From Calothrix sp. NIES-2100 (GTDB lineage: Bacteria; Cyanobacteriota; Cyanobacteriia; Cyanobacteriales; Nostocaceae), in the NCBI RefSeq assembly GCF_002368195.1, contig NZ_AP018178.1:1372238-1436237 (forward strand): 64,000 bases of DNA, in the 5' to 3' direction. Below the pieces are notes generated by a model. That model had not been told where the DNA came from. It saw only the letters and a list, made by a program, of their open reading frames with translations, and searched no databases. The position numbers and the translations under genes are program-made. This document shows, one piece after another, positions 55,973 to 64,000 of the stretch (position 1 is its first letter; each line of letters opens with the position of its first letter).

Positions 55973-57448
55973 TTGTCCCAACTGCCAATACAATCTCTGA
56001 CTTTATCCCCCTCTCAAAAATCTTGGGTTTTGTTAGGTGTGGGATTAGGGGTGTTTATGTCTACCCTAGATGTGGGCATTATCAATGTGGCTTTACCCAC
56101 TTTGGTGCAAAGCTTTCACACTAGCTTTCCTATGGCCCAGTGGGCTGTTTTGAGTTATCAGTTAGTCAGTTCTGGTCTAGTTTTAGGTGCAACTCGTCTA
56201 GGAGATATGTGGGGCAAAAAACCCCTATATCAAGCAGGGCTGATTATATTTACCTTAAGTTCACTGTTGTGTAGTTTCGCGCCTACTATTGAGTGGTTGA
56301 TTGGTTTTCGCGCACTTCAGGGACTTGGTTCGGTATTTATCTCCGGACTGGGTTTAGCGATTGTTACAGAAGTCTTCCCCGCTTCCGAACGAGGTCGGGC
56401 GGTTGGGATCATTGGTAGTGTAGTGTCACTGGGGATTGCTTCTGGGCCCTCTGCTGGTGGGTTGTTGTTAAACTTGTCAGGTTGGCAGAGTATATTCCTG
56501 ATCAATGTGCCCTTGGGCATCATAGCTAGTTTCCTTGTGGCGCGGTTAGTACCACCGTCTATACCTAGCGATCGCAAACAAAAATTTGACCCATTAGGAG
56601 CCTTGTTAGCTTTATGGACTTTGGGTAGTTTTGGCTTAGGTATGACGATAGGGCAAAGCGAAGGCTTTAGCAGCATTAACAGCTTCGTCTTACTCGCGAT
56701 CGCCGCCCTCAGTTTTGTAACTTTTCTGGTAGTAGAAGCCATCCTCGATCAGCCATTACTAGAACTGCATCTATTTCGCAATCTTCAGCTGAGTACCAGT
56801 TTGCTCAGTGGTTGGCTAACATTCACTGTAATTGGTGGTTCTTTACTGATTACTCCTTTCTTTTTAGAGCGAGTCAAGAACTATCCCACAGCCAAAGTCG
56901 GGTTACTATTAGCTTTTTCGCCAATACTTAGCGGATTAGTTGCCCCACTCGCTGGTATACTTGCAGACCGCTTTGGTACAAGATTAATTAGTTCAATTGG
57001 TCTGGGATTGATGATTGGGGGTTGTTTGGGTATCAGTACTTTTGATGCGGGAATTACTGAGATAGGGTATATATTGCGTTATTTTATTTACGGTATTGGC
57101 TTAGGTTTATTTCAATCGCCCAATAATACTACTGCGATGGGTGCAGTATCTCGCGATCGCCTGGGGATTGCTTCTGGCTTGCTGTCTTTATCGCGTACCT
57201 GCGGTAATACTGTCGGCGTTTCCCTGATCGGTGCAGTATTTGGTGGTTTAATCGCCAGTGTAGCTGCTGGTGCAGATGTATCCGTGGCTCCTCCGGAAGC
57301 GATCGTTACAGGATTCCAAGGAACCTTTCGGTTTGCGGCGCTAATTCTGTGTGCGTCTGCGGCTGCTTCAGTTTTCAAGTTACGCCATGAAGTACCCCAG
57401 AAGGAAGACAAGGAGGACAAGGGGGACAAGGAAGATATGTGTTTGTAA
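55973..57448 (+). CDS. MFS transporter, DHA2 (14-helix) family
   Basis: This 491-residue protein begins at TTG, chosen because AAGGAG lies about 8 nt upstream. About 14 membrane helices are visible. LGVFMSTLDVGIINVALPTL (motif of the DHA2 group), GDMWGKKPLYQAGLIIF (motif A) and ALQGLGS (motif B region) are present. The tail ends with a charged stretch (EDKEDKGDKED). It may export a toxic product of organosulfur oxidation or import a substrate; the family is mostly proton-coupled efflux. It is probably cotranscribed with the LLM monooxygenase. Confidence 0.88.
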   Translation: MSQLPIQSLTLSPSQKSWVLLGVGLGVFMSTLDVGIINVALPTLVQSFHTSFPMAQWAVLSYQLVSSGLVLGATRLGDMWGKKPLYQAGLIIFTLSSLLCSFAPTIEWLIGFRALQGLGSVFISGLGLAIVTEVFPASERGRAVGIIGSVVSLGIASGPSAGGLLLNLSGWQSIFLINVPLGIIASFLVARLVPPSIPSDRKQKFDPLGALLALWTLGSFGLGMTIGQSEGFSSINSFVLLAIAALSFVTFLVVEAILDQPLLELHLFRNLQLSTSLLSGWLTFTVIGGSLLITPFFLERVKNYPTAKVGLLLAFSPILSGLVAPLAGILADRFGTRLISSIGLGLMIGGCLGISTFDAGITEIGYILRYFIYGIGLGLFQSPNNTTAMGAVSRDRLGIASGLLSLSRTCGNTVGVSLIGAVFGGLIASVAAGADVSVAPPEAIVTGFQGTFRFAALILCASAAASVFKLRHEVPQKEDKEDKGDKEDMCL

Positions 57449-57499
57449 CTCCTAAACGGATTGCTATATTTCGGGTAATTATTTATCTCCATTAACAAA

Positions 57500-58091
57500 A
57501 TGATAGAAATTAGCCAAGCAAAACCAAATTATATTGAAGCCGTTAAGGTTTTTTATGGCGAATGTGGTTATGGAGGCGGGCCTATAAGTGAAGAAGATTT
57601 GATATTTATTGCTCAATTAGAGAACAAAATTATTGGTGCAGTACGTTTGTGTCCCAATACTGATTTTTTTGTGTTGCGAGGAATGCAAGTTCTAGCGCCA
57701 TTTCAACGCCAAGGTATTGGTACGCAACTGCTTCAGATATGTACTAAGCAATTAGTGAATCGAGTTTGTTACTGTAAGTAGGTCAACCTTAAAAAAGATA
57801 AAATAGATCCTTTGCGATTACTTCTCTACGAGACGCTACGCGCTAAGCGAAGCTATGCCGAAGGCTTTACGCTAAACTACGTTCCGCTCGTAATGACATT
57901 TGACGTTTAATTAGTTTGAACTACTTATTCCTTGGGAACATTTGCGCTCCTTCTATCAACAAGTAAAGTTTCAAGAAGTTTCACCAGTCGAAGTTCCCAT
58001 CCTATTGCGCGAGCGATTTGATAATTATATTTTTAGGAAAATGAACGTCATTTTAATGCGTCGATTGCCGATTTTATCACAAATTTTATGA
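57500..58091 (+). pseudogene. GNAT N-acetyltransferase gene split by a MITE
   Basis: The first part (57500-57776) encodes a GNAT domain with the acetyl-CoA loop VLAPFQRQGIGTQLLQ and stops inside the insertion. The expected C-terminus follows the insertion: IPWEHLRSFYQQVKFQEVSP and then EVPILLRERFDNYIF, to a stop at 58091. Deleting 149 bp (57777-57925) and one TA restores a continuous frame (RVCYC-IPWEHL). The insertion is therefore recent, and the rest of the gene is still free of other lesions. Confidence 0.85.
57777..57925. mobile_element. 149-bp MITE with TA target duplication
   Basis: The ends AGTAGGTCAACCTTAAA and the inverse of TTTAATTAGTTTGAACTACT are imperfect inverted repeats. TA is duplicated on both sides (57775-57776 and 57926-57927), as for IS630/Tc1-type transposition. 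The centre contains GACGCTACGCGC-type small repeats. Confidence 0.8.
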
Positions 58092-58098
58092 ATCGCAG

Positions 58099-58521
58099 AT
58101 GCCAAACATAAATTTAGAAATACGACCTTATAAAATAACAGATGAAGCACAAGTAATTAATTTATGGTATCGATGTAATTTAGTAGTACCTTGGAATGAT
58201 CCTAAACAAGATATTGAACTTAAATTGCAAGTCCAACCAGAATTATTTCTTGTTGGTTTGATTAAGACTCAAGTTGTTGCTACTATTATGGCTGGATATG
58301 AAGGACATCGTGGTTGGCTCAACTATTTAGCTGTAGCACCAGAGTATCAAAGACAAGGTATTGGGAAATATCTCGTTGAGCAAGCAACTATTAAACTGAA
58401 GTCCATAAACTGCCCAAAAATTAACATCCAGATACGTAATTCAAATACAGATGTTATTCAATTTTACGAGCATCTAGGATTCAAAATAGATGATGTTATA
58501 AGTATGGGTAAACGTTTGTGA
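58099..58521 (+). CDS. GNAT family N-acetyltransferase
   Basis: This 140-residue protein is complete. EIRPYKITDEAQVINLW opens the fold, LNYLAVAPEYQRQGIGKYLVEQA is the acetyl-CoA-binding loop, and INIQIRNSNTDVIQFYEHLGF is the closing motif common in small cyanobacterial acetyltransferases. The acceptor is unknown. It starts 8 nt after the end of the split GNAT pseudogene, so the two were probably one operon. Confidence 0.88.
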   Translation: MPNINLEIRPYKITDEAQVINLWYRCNLVVPWNDPKQDIELKLQVQPELFLVGLIKTQVVATIMAGYEGHRGWLNYLAVAPEYQRQGIGKYLVEQATIKLKSINCPKINIQIRNSNTDVIQFYEHLGFKIDDVISMGKRL

Positions 58522-58686
58522 AGAGTGGCAAAGTTTGGTTTAGCTGCACATTAACGCCCTCACCCTAGAAGGGTGGGGCTATAATTACAAAGCCTGCCTG
58601 CGCAGGCTAAATTATATGCATCTTCATATTGAATTGGTATAAGTAAGTCGGTGGAAATAAACACAACTGAATTCAGAAATATAAAC

Positions 58687-58823
58687 CAATACGGTTCAGT
58701 TAAGGATAATTGTAGGTTGGGTAGAGCGATAGCGAAACCCAACAAAGCCGCGAGAATGTTGGGTTTCGTCCCTCAACCCAACTTACACTAAATCAGGTTT
58801 TTGACGCTAACTGAACCGTATTG
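58687..58823. mobile_element. 137-bp MITE with 10-bp target duplication
   Basis: CAATACGGTTCAGTTA at the left and TAACTGAACCGTATTG at the right are perfect inverted repeats. AAATATAAAC is present on both sides (58677-58686 and 58824-58833). A GTTGGGTTTCG-type palindrome lies inside. It occupies most of the gap between the GNAT and the binding-protein genes. Confidence 0.88.
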
Positions 58824-58887
58824 AAATATAAACAGGTTTAAAACCCTTACCAATGACAAATGACAAATGACAAATAACAAAACTTAC

Positions 58888-59895
58888 TTAAGGTTTCCAA
58901 ATAGCATCTTTGACTTGAAAGGTTTTAGGAATTAGCTTTTGACTGTAGAACAAATCAACTACTTGTTGTTGTTCAGCAATATATTCATCCTTCATTTCAA
59001 AGACACCAAAATAAGGACGATTTTTTAAAGAATATTCCAAAACCTCTGGCTTATATTTAGTTTCTACTGCCAAAAGTTTGGCAACTTCAGTAGAATTAGC
59101 TTTCGCCCAATCTTCTACTTTTGTTTGTTCTTCTAAAACGATTTTGACTAAATCGGTGTGATTTTTGGCAAAGTTTGCTGTAGCAATGTAAAAAGCGCGT
59201 TGAGGTGCGACATCGGAACCTCTAACTAATACGCGCACGCTACCATTTAATTCTTTAGAAGCGAGATAAGGATCGCCAATAGGTAAAGCATCGACATTAC
59301 CACCTTCAAAAGCTGTGGTACTATCGGGAATTTTTAAGTAAACAGGTTGAATATCAGTCAGCTTCAGTTTTGCACTTTCTAAAGCTTTGAGGACAAAGTA
59401 TTGTAGTGCTGTTCCTTTCTGAACTGCTAATTTTTTCCCCTTTAAATCAGCAAGGGTTTTAATCGGAGAATCTTTAGGTACAATAATAGCCTGAGCGCCT
59501 GCATTTGAACCCGTCGCCGCCACATAGAGGATGGGATTACCACCAGCTTGAGCAAATACAGGTGGTAGATTTCCTACGTTTCCAATATCAACACTACCAG
59601 CAGCCATTGCTTCCATCATCGGAGGGCCACCTTGGAAGGATATCCATTTAACTTGAATACCTTCTGGCGCAAGTCTTTTTTCTAATAATCCCTGCGCCTT
59701 CAGCAAATTCAGTCCAGGTGTACCGCTTTGGTGACCGATATTAATCACCTTTAACTGTGAAGAACTAGGAGAGGGTTGTGCAACGGGAGAAACGTTACTT
59801 TGTGAGGTATTTTGCGAACTACAACTAGCTAGGGCTAAAAGCCAAGTTAATAAACAAGTGGCGATCGCAGTTAAAATATAGCGACGGGTTTTCAT
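58888..59895 (-). CDS. ssuA: SsuA-like sulfonate-binding lipoprotein
   Basis: This 335-residue protein is complete. A signal peptide ends at the lipobox ALASC (Cys25). The body is a sulfonate/nitrate-type periplasmic binding protein (INIGHQSGTPGLNLLKAQGL-like start, DIGNVGNLPPVFAQAGG, IKTLADLKGKKLAVQKGTAL). It is the closest intact relative of the C-terminal part of the chimera at 49241. It lies 57 nt downstream of the GST-like gene in the same direction. No permease or ATPase is present in the window. Confidence 0.88.
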   Translation of the reverse strand: MKTRRYILTAIATCLLTWLLALASCSSQNTSQSNVSPVAQPSPSSSQLKVINIGHQSGTPGLNLLKAQGLLEKRLAPEGIQVKWISFQGGPPMMEAMAAGSVDIGNVGNLPPVFAQAGGNPILYVAATGSNAGAQAIIVPKDSPIKTLADLKGKKLAVQKGTALQYFVLKALESAKLKLTDIQPVYLKIPDSTTAFEGGNVDALPIGDPYLASKELNGSVRVLVRGSDVAPQRAFYIATANFAKNHTDLVKIVLEEQTKVEDWAKANSTEVAKLLAVETKYKPEVLEYSLKNRPYFGVFEMKDEYIAEQQQVVDLFYSQKLIPKTFQVKDAIWKP

Positions 59896-59952
59896 ATTTG
59901 CAGTTGAAAAGGTGACAGGCTAATACCCGTCACCGATGAAAATTGAGGAAAA

Positions 59953-61188
59953 TTAATAAAGAGAAGCCAAAACCTTATCAGCAGCGGCGCGGAATGCACT
60001 CGCAGCACCAGCACTCATATCTCGTGGCGCACAGATGCGATTTCGCAAATAGGCGAGTGTAATAGCTCCAATTGCAGCTATCTTGGGATCGATAGTATTA
60101 CCATCTTTACCACCTGTGCGTCCACCTGGTAGAGGTTCACCGTTACCGTTGATGAGGTAATCAGCAAGCAATCTCAGGTGAAAATCAACCACCTCTTGAA
60201 CTGCTGAAACATCGCCATCTACAGCTAAGGCTTGTACGCCTGAGTTTCTCAAAATATCACCAATAGCTGCTTCTCGATTATCGCTCAATCTCTCCGCAGC
60301 TTCTGCACGAAACTGGATGGCTTCGCTTTCTGCGGGATCTAAGGGTAAAGGATTTCCAATCGGTTCTACACCCCATCTGCGGCGTAAAAGTAAATTGTTG
60401 GTGATATTATCCGATTTCACCCGATGATAAGCTGGGCGTTGATTTAGTGCTGCAAACCAAGCATTGATTCGGGGATAACGGGGATTACCTTTGATGTGAT
60501 ACTGTCGATAAACTGGTAAATTAGCCGCTAATCTATCGAGATGGGGACTGTAGAGAATGTCTACCAAGCTAAAATTGCTAAGAAAATAGGGGCCGGGATA
60601 TTTACCTAAAGTTTGTTCAAGTTCATCTAATTTAGCTTCAAATTCTGCTTGTAACTTAGCTAATTCATCAGCATTGTTAACTTTTTCTCTGAGGAATTTG
60701 TAAGCAATATCTCTAAAACCGTTTGTTTCTGATTCCTCTACCCATTGTCTCGCAACAGCGTTTTCTTCTGGGTCTTCTGGAAATAATGCTGGCGTAGGAA
60801 ATCTTTCTTCTAAAGCTAAGAGAATATCTTTAGATTCATACACTAACTTGCCTTCAATTTTTGCACCAGGTACAAGGGTAGTCGGTACTAAATCAGTATA
60901 CCATTTTGGCTTATTACTTAAATCAATAAACTCTGTCTCAAAAGGAATTTCTTTTTCTTCTAAAGCAAACCAAACCCTCTCACAAAAAGGACACCAAGAA
61001 TTAGTATCTCTATATAACAGAACTGGTGCTTTAGTGTCTGGGGGTAGTTTATGCAAACTGCTGGGTATAGGTGCAGTAGATGGAGCTTGTCCTGGTCTTT
61101 TTACCCTCCGCGCTGGGGTATTTTTTCGAGCAGTTTCTAAGAGTTGTTCCCAATTAGATACAGCGTCTTGAATAGCCATTTTTGACAC
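59953..61188 (-). CDS. Glutathione S-transferase-like protein with C-terminal extension
   Basis: This protein has 411 residues. Residues of about 54-270 form a GST: a thioredoxin-like N-terminal domain with the CPFC motif (Cys66, Cys69) and VPTTLVPGAKIEGKLVYESKD (cis-Pro and glutathione-binding Ser), and a helical C-terminal domain (FSLVDILYSPHLDRL). Residues of about 290-411 are an unrecognised alpha-helical extension (IGDILRNSGVQALAVDG ... FRAAADKVLASLY). It may take part in glutathione-dependent removal of sulfur groups. It lies upstream of the SsuA-like gene in the same operon. Confidence 0.8.
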   Translation of the reverse strand: MSKMAIQDAVSNWEQLLETARKNTPARRVKRPGQAPSTAPIPSSLHKLPPDTKAPVLLYRDTNSWCPFCERVWFALEEKEIPFETEFIDLSNKPKWYTDLVPTTLVPGAKIEGKLVYESKDILLALEERFPTPALFPEDPEENAVARQWVEESETNGFRDIAYKFLREKVNNADELAKLQAEFEAKLDELEQTLGKYPGPYFLSNFSLVDILYSPHLDRLAANLPVYRQYHIKGNPRYPRINAWFAALNQRPAYHRVKSDNITNNLLLRRRWGVEPIGNPLPLDPAESEAIQFRAEAAERLSDNREAAIGDILRNSGVQALAVDGDVSAVQEVVDFHLRLLADYLINGNGEPLPGGRTGGKDGNTIDPKIAAIGAITLAYLRNRICAPRDMSAGAASAFRAAADKVLASLY

Positions 61189-61361
61189 CTATTTAAAAAT
61201 ATGTCGGACGACCTCGAAACTTAGAGCAATCCTATGGGATTGGGGAAAGGGGAAAGGTAAAAGGGGGAAAGGAATTGAAAATTCGTAATTACGTTATGAA
61301 TGGGGATTTAAACTGAGGAATATAACCCTCAATTTAATTACGAATTAGTAATTATATTGAA

Positions 61362-62018
61362 TTACCTAGCTTTATGGGGAACGCCAGAAAATACAAATAA
61401 TTGTTGCTCTTTCGGTGCAGGTAAATTTTCACCGACGTAACGATTAATACCTACTCCCATATCTCCAGTGGCGGTGAGTTTAAACTTAACTTCTTCAAAT
61501 TGAGATGCTTGTAAAACTTTCCGCACAGTGTCAGAGTAAGCAGTACCGTTAGAATGTCCGCGAGTCCAGAGAACAAAAGCACCTTTTTTACTGAGAAAAC
61601 TCAAGTTATCTAGCAAGCGTTTAAGTTCGCCTTCATCAGCCAAATTACCAAATACACCACAGACAATCACAATATCTGCGGGTACAGCGCCTACATAATT
61701 AGCGGAGATAGTTGCATCACCATTGATAAATTCTATTTGCTTGGCTAAACCCAATGATTCTATAGTTGCTTTTCCACGTTCAACTAAGTTGGGGTTTAAT
61801 TCAACCAGTCTTGCATAGACATCTTGGGCGCGGGGGTGATTTGCTAAGGTTCCGAGTAAATCTCTACCATCGCCAGCGCAAACACTAACTACACGGATTC
61901 TTCCAGCTGGTGATGCATCTAAGCTGTAGGTGATGTATTCCCGCACGATTTCTAGGCGTTGTTGTAATTTTGGTTCCGTATTATAGAGATCGTGCCATTC
62001 AAACCAATCTTTTGGCAT
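61362..62018 (-). CDS. Class I SAM-dependent methyltransferase
   Basis: About 218 residues from MPKDWFEWHDLYNTEP. I prefer this start to one 40 codons upstream because the extension would run through the operator at 62089 and is Cys-rich and unlike the family. IRVVSVCAGDGRDLLGTL is motif I, and PADIVIVCGVFGNLADE lies near motif IV. The substrate is unknown. It is the first of three minus-strand genes (methyltransferase, GST, SsuA) downstream of operator site 9. The gap to the GST is 173 nt. Confidence 0.8.
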   Translation of the reverse strand: MPKDWFEWHDLYNTEPKLQQRLEIVREYITYSLDASPAGRIRVVSVCAGDGRDLLGTLANHPRAQDVYARLVELNPNLVERGKATIESLGLAKQIEFINGDATISANYVGAVPADIVIVCGVFGNLADEGELKRLLDNLSFLSKKGAFVLWTRGHSNGTAYSDTVRKVLQASQFEEVKFKLTATGDMGVGINRYVGENLPAPKEQQLFVFSGVPHKAR

Positions 62019-62088
62019 AAGGGGTGATTCCCATTCCTTGCAAACTGTGGCTTTGCAGTGTGATAAGCACGCTGCACAATAAATAACT

Positions 62089-62113
62089 ACGGCAAATCTA
62101 TCGATTAACAGTA
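62089..62113 (-). promoter_or_regulatory. Sulfur-island operator, site 9
   Basis: On the plus strand with the preceding T it reads TACGGCAAAT-CTATCG-ATTAACAGTA. It lies 71 nt upstream of the methyltransferase start (62018). The gene-free stretch 62114-62539 beyond it shows nothing else that I recognise. Confidence 0.7.
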
Positions 62114-62539
62114 TTTTGCAATGAAGGCACAGTATCACAGATGTAGATGCAAAATCAAGTCTGCTGGCAATACTGTTCTGTAAGCTTATTTATGAAGACT
62201 CAGTAAGAAAATCCGGTAAGAAATGGCTTCTAAATCAAAGCTGTGAATCACTTGTAGTCAATAACTGAGTTAGCCAGTGCTGAGCAACTTCCTTGCTTGG
62301 TCGGGGCTTCGCAAGCTGGGGGAGTAGGGGTAGCTGGGGTGGCTGGGAAAGATACGATCGCATCAACCTAGTAAATCTGGTATAAACAACTGCAACACTT
62401 GTCCTTAATGCTGTTCTGAGGCTAGTGAATGGCAAGAAAACAATAGTCTGATAGGCGATCGCCCACAACAAATTACTTGCAGTTTCATCTGTTACTGTTT
62501 ACAGTTTGCTATACATAGCATTATTTATATAAGAATTTT

Positions 62540-63232
62540 ATGGGAATCGAGGGTGTTTGGTGGTTTTTTAAGATTCAAGAGTCTGATTGGACTGAGATTA
62601 AATCTGACTTTGACAGAGCAGCAACAGGAGTAGACAGTCTACCTGAAGTTCAATCATTTGTTTTGCGTCCTGTAGCACCGCCTGTTACCCCAAAATATGC
62701 TGAGGCAGTTGTCGCAGGTGTGCTGGCAGGTGCGGAACTGGGTAAACGGCTTTTTCATCGCCCATTTCACGAATTAGCATTCAAAATTCTGATCGAAAAA
62801 CCTGAGTGGGAGTCTAGTGAGCGTCTAGTTGAATTTGCTTTACAATCAAGAGTCTTGCCTACTGTCGTGTTAATGACAGGCATAGGTCATGAACGGTTTG
62901 CTCAACTGCCGGGTTATTTGGGAAATATGCTGCTGCATCCGCAAGAGGTAGCTAGTGCTTTAGAATTAGTCTCGCACACGCTAGATGTTGACTGGCAAAG
63001 CTATTCTACTAAAGCTAAGTGTACTTTAGACTACGGCGGCCCTCCAGGCTCAGAGTTTGACTTTGAAGCTGACGCAGATGTGGCTAAAATCTTACACGCG
63101 CTCCCCAATGCTTTGCAAAAAGTTAAGAATGATGAGGCTGGTCTACTGGTCTTAAGTTCGTGGGGTTTTCCAGATACAGATACTCCTCAAGACTCTAATA
63201 CGGTAGCAGAGTCGGATGATATTGAGTTTTAA
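62540..63232 (+). CDS. Conserved hypothetical protein
   Basis: This 230-residue protein has no signal peptide. The N-terminus (MGIEGVWWFFKIQESDWTEI) and the Asp/Glu-rich end (DTDTPQDSNTVAESDDIEF) are clear, but I recognise no domain. The length, good codon use and lack of interruptions suggest a real gene. The preceding 500-nt gap carries the operator of the divergent methyltransferase. Confidence 0.6.
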   Translation: MGIEGVWWFFKIQESDWTEIKSDFDRAATGVDSLPEVQSFVLRPVAPPVTPKYAEAVVAGVLAGAELGKRLFHRPFHELAFKILIEKPEWESSERLVEFALQSRVLPTVVLMTGIGHERFAQLPGYLGNMLLHPQEVASALELVSHTLDVDWQSYSTKAKCTLDYGGPPGSEFDFEADADVAKILHALPNALQKVKNDEAGLLVLSSWGFPDTDTPQDSNTVAESDDIEF

Positions 63233-63639
63233 GTTTGATACTTGAAGGTAATATATAGGTAATTATTTAAGCACTTTAGTGTTATTAACAAGCCCCCACT
63301 ATTGTCATGCAAGCTTGATTTGTTATTCAGTTCTGCCTCAATGCTTTACCCATCTACTAGGTACGACCGCATAATAGAGATGCACAGCATTGGCTCTCGA
63401 AACCATTGATATACTTGGATTTTTACACCTCAAGTAAGAAATTCTCGTTTTGAGTTTCTTACTTTGATGTTTCTGAGAGCATTTTGACAATCTCCTGCAA
63501 AAAAGCGATCGCCCTCCAAATCAAAATTCCTAAATAAATATTTCATAGTTGCAATTCATTGCAATATTCCGTAACTTCTCGGTTTTTGATTCCCTGATAC
63601 TTGATTAACTGCTGATGAATGCAGTAGGATAATTAAAAC

Positions 63640-63664
63640 TCGGTTATTACACGTATTTACCGTA
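63640..63664 (+). promoter_or_regulatory. Sulfur-island operator, site 10
   Basis: With the preceding C it reads CTCGGTTATT-ACACGT-ATTTACCGTA. The outer arms match well; the centre differs from the usual YNRTCG. It lies about 80 nt upstream of the truncated O-methyltransferase. Confidence 0.55.
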
Positions 63665-63688
63665 GTATTGAGTATTTCTTCTCTAAAC

Positions 63689-63709
63689 AAGTTTTTTAAC
63701 TGCTACAAG
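63689..63709 (+). promoter_or_regulatory. Conserved element downstream of operator, second copy
   Basis: AAGTTTTTTAAC followed by TGCTACAAG matches the element at 37837 (22 nt there, 21 nt here). It starts 49 nt after the start of operator site 10, the same spacing as at site 3. Confidence 0.5.
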
Positions 63710-63740
63710 CCTTTGGTAAGCAGCAATCAAATATAAAAAG

Positions 63741-64000
63741 GTACATAGTATTTTAGAGATTGGGACTTTAGGTGGTTACAGTACAATTTGGTTAGGGCGA
63801 TCGCTTCCGGCTGATGGTTACCTGATTTCCTTGGAGGCTAACCCAACACACGCCGAAGTCGCCCGTGGTAACATTGCTCGCGCTGGTTTATCTGATATCG
63901 TAGAAATTCGCCTCGGACGGGCGCTAGATACACTTCCACAAATCGCTGCTGAAGGGCGTAAATTTGACTTGATATTTATTGATGCAGATAAACCAAGCAA
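63741..64000 (+). pseudogene. Caffeoyl-CoA-type O-methyltransferase, 5'-truncated and running off the window
   Basis: From VHSILEIGTLGGYSTIWLGR the frame matches the SAM-binding part of cation-dependent O-methyltransferases (LISLEANPTHAEVARGNIAR, FDLIFIDADKP with the metal-binding Asp). About 60 N-terminal residues and a start codon are missing; the preceding sequence is a promoter-like region with an operator. The N-terminal part of the same family sits at 38645, fused to a monooxygenase end. The C-terminus lies outside the window. Confidence 0.8.

Noticed and set aside
62235..62471. 78-codon frame on the minus strand
   Set aside because: Low-complexity Thr/Leu/Pro sequence with no homology that I recognise, overlapping repeats in an intergenic region.

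Overview
The window comes from a filamentous, Nostoc-like cyanobacterium (order Nostocales). The evidence is a cyanobacterial 16S/23S rRNA operon, a phycocyanin operon, very frequent HIP1 octamers (GCGATCGC), and many small dispersed repeats and MITEs. Two sites that match the RcaC-binding L box exactly, an RcaC-like regulator, an RcaF-like receiver and an RcaE-like photosensor kinase point to a strain that carries out type III complementary chromatic acclimation (CA3), such as a Tolypothrix/Fremyella/Calothrix relative.

Layout. 1-2820 (minus strand): 5' part of 23S rRNA, a tRNA-free spacer, and complete 16S rRNA. 3209-6456 (minus): a cpcB-cpcA-linker-linker-cpcD phycocyanin operon of the red-light-inducible cpc2 type, with an L box upstream and a strong terminator before the rRNA operon. 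7000-10441: nested MITEs, two TIR-domain proteins (one with TPR repeats) and an orphan AbrB-like protein. 10559-18084: pcyA with its own L box, then rcaC, rcaF and rcaE, all on the minus strand, interrupted by two plus-strand genes. 18422-22111: a decayed DUF433/DUF5615-type gene pair next to a duplicated rcaE 5' region, and a DUF4157 protein of the kind linked to extracellular contractile injection systems.

22100-64000 is largely a sulfur-scavenging island. It holds flavin monooxygenases, an SfnB/DszC-like enzyme, a TauD-type dioxygenase, an arylsulfatase with its formylglycine-generating enzyme, four SsuA-like substrate-binding proteins, three AprA-like flavoproteins (two with a partner 2[4Fe-4S] ferredoxin), a CmcJ-like enzyme, a carbonic-anhydrase-like protein, a GST and several methyltransferases. 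Many of its genes are broken, truncated or fused. No ABC permease or ATPase is present, so the binding proteins must use transporters encoded elsewhere or have another role.

The main unexpected signal is a 26-bp partly palindromic operator (half-sites TACGGTAAAT and ATTTACNGTA around a 6-nt centre, usually YNRTCG). I found it ten times by eye, every time upstream of, or between, genes of the sulfur island. It looks like the binding site of an unidentified sulfur regulator. A second signal is a family of 26-27 bp inserts that interrupt HIP1 octamers inside genes, twice in frame and once causing a frameshift. Two gene fusions in the island also have their junctions at CGATCG/HIP1 sequences.
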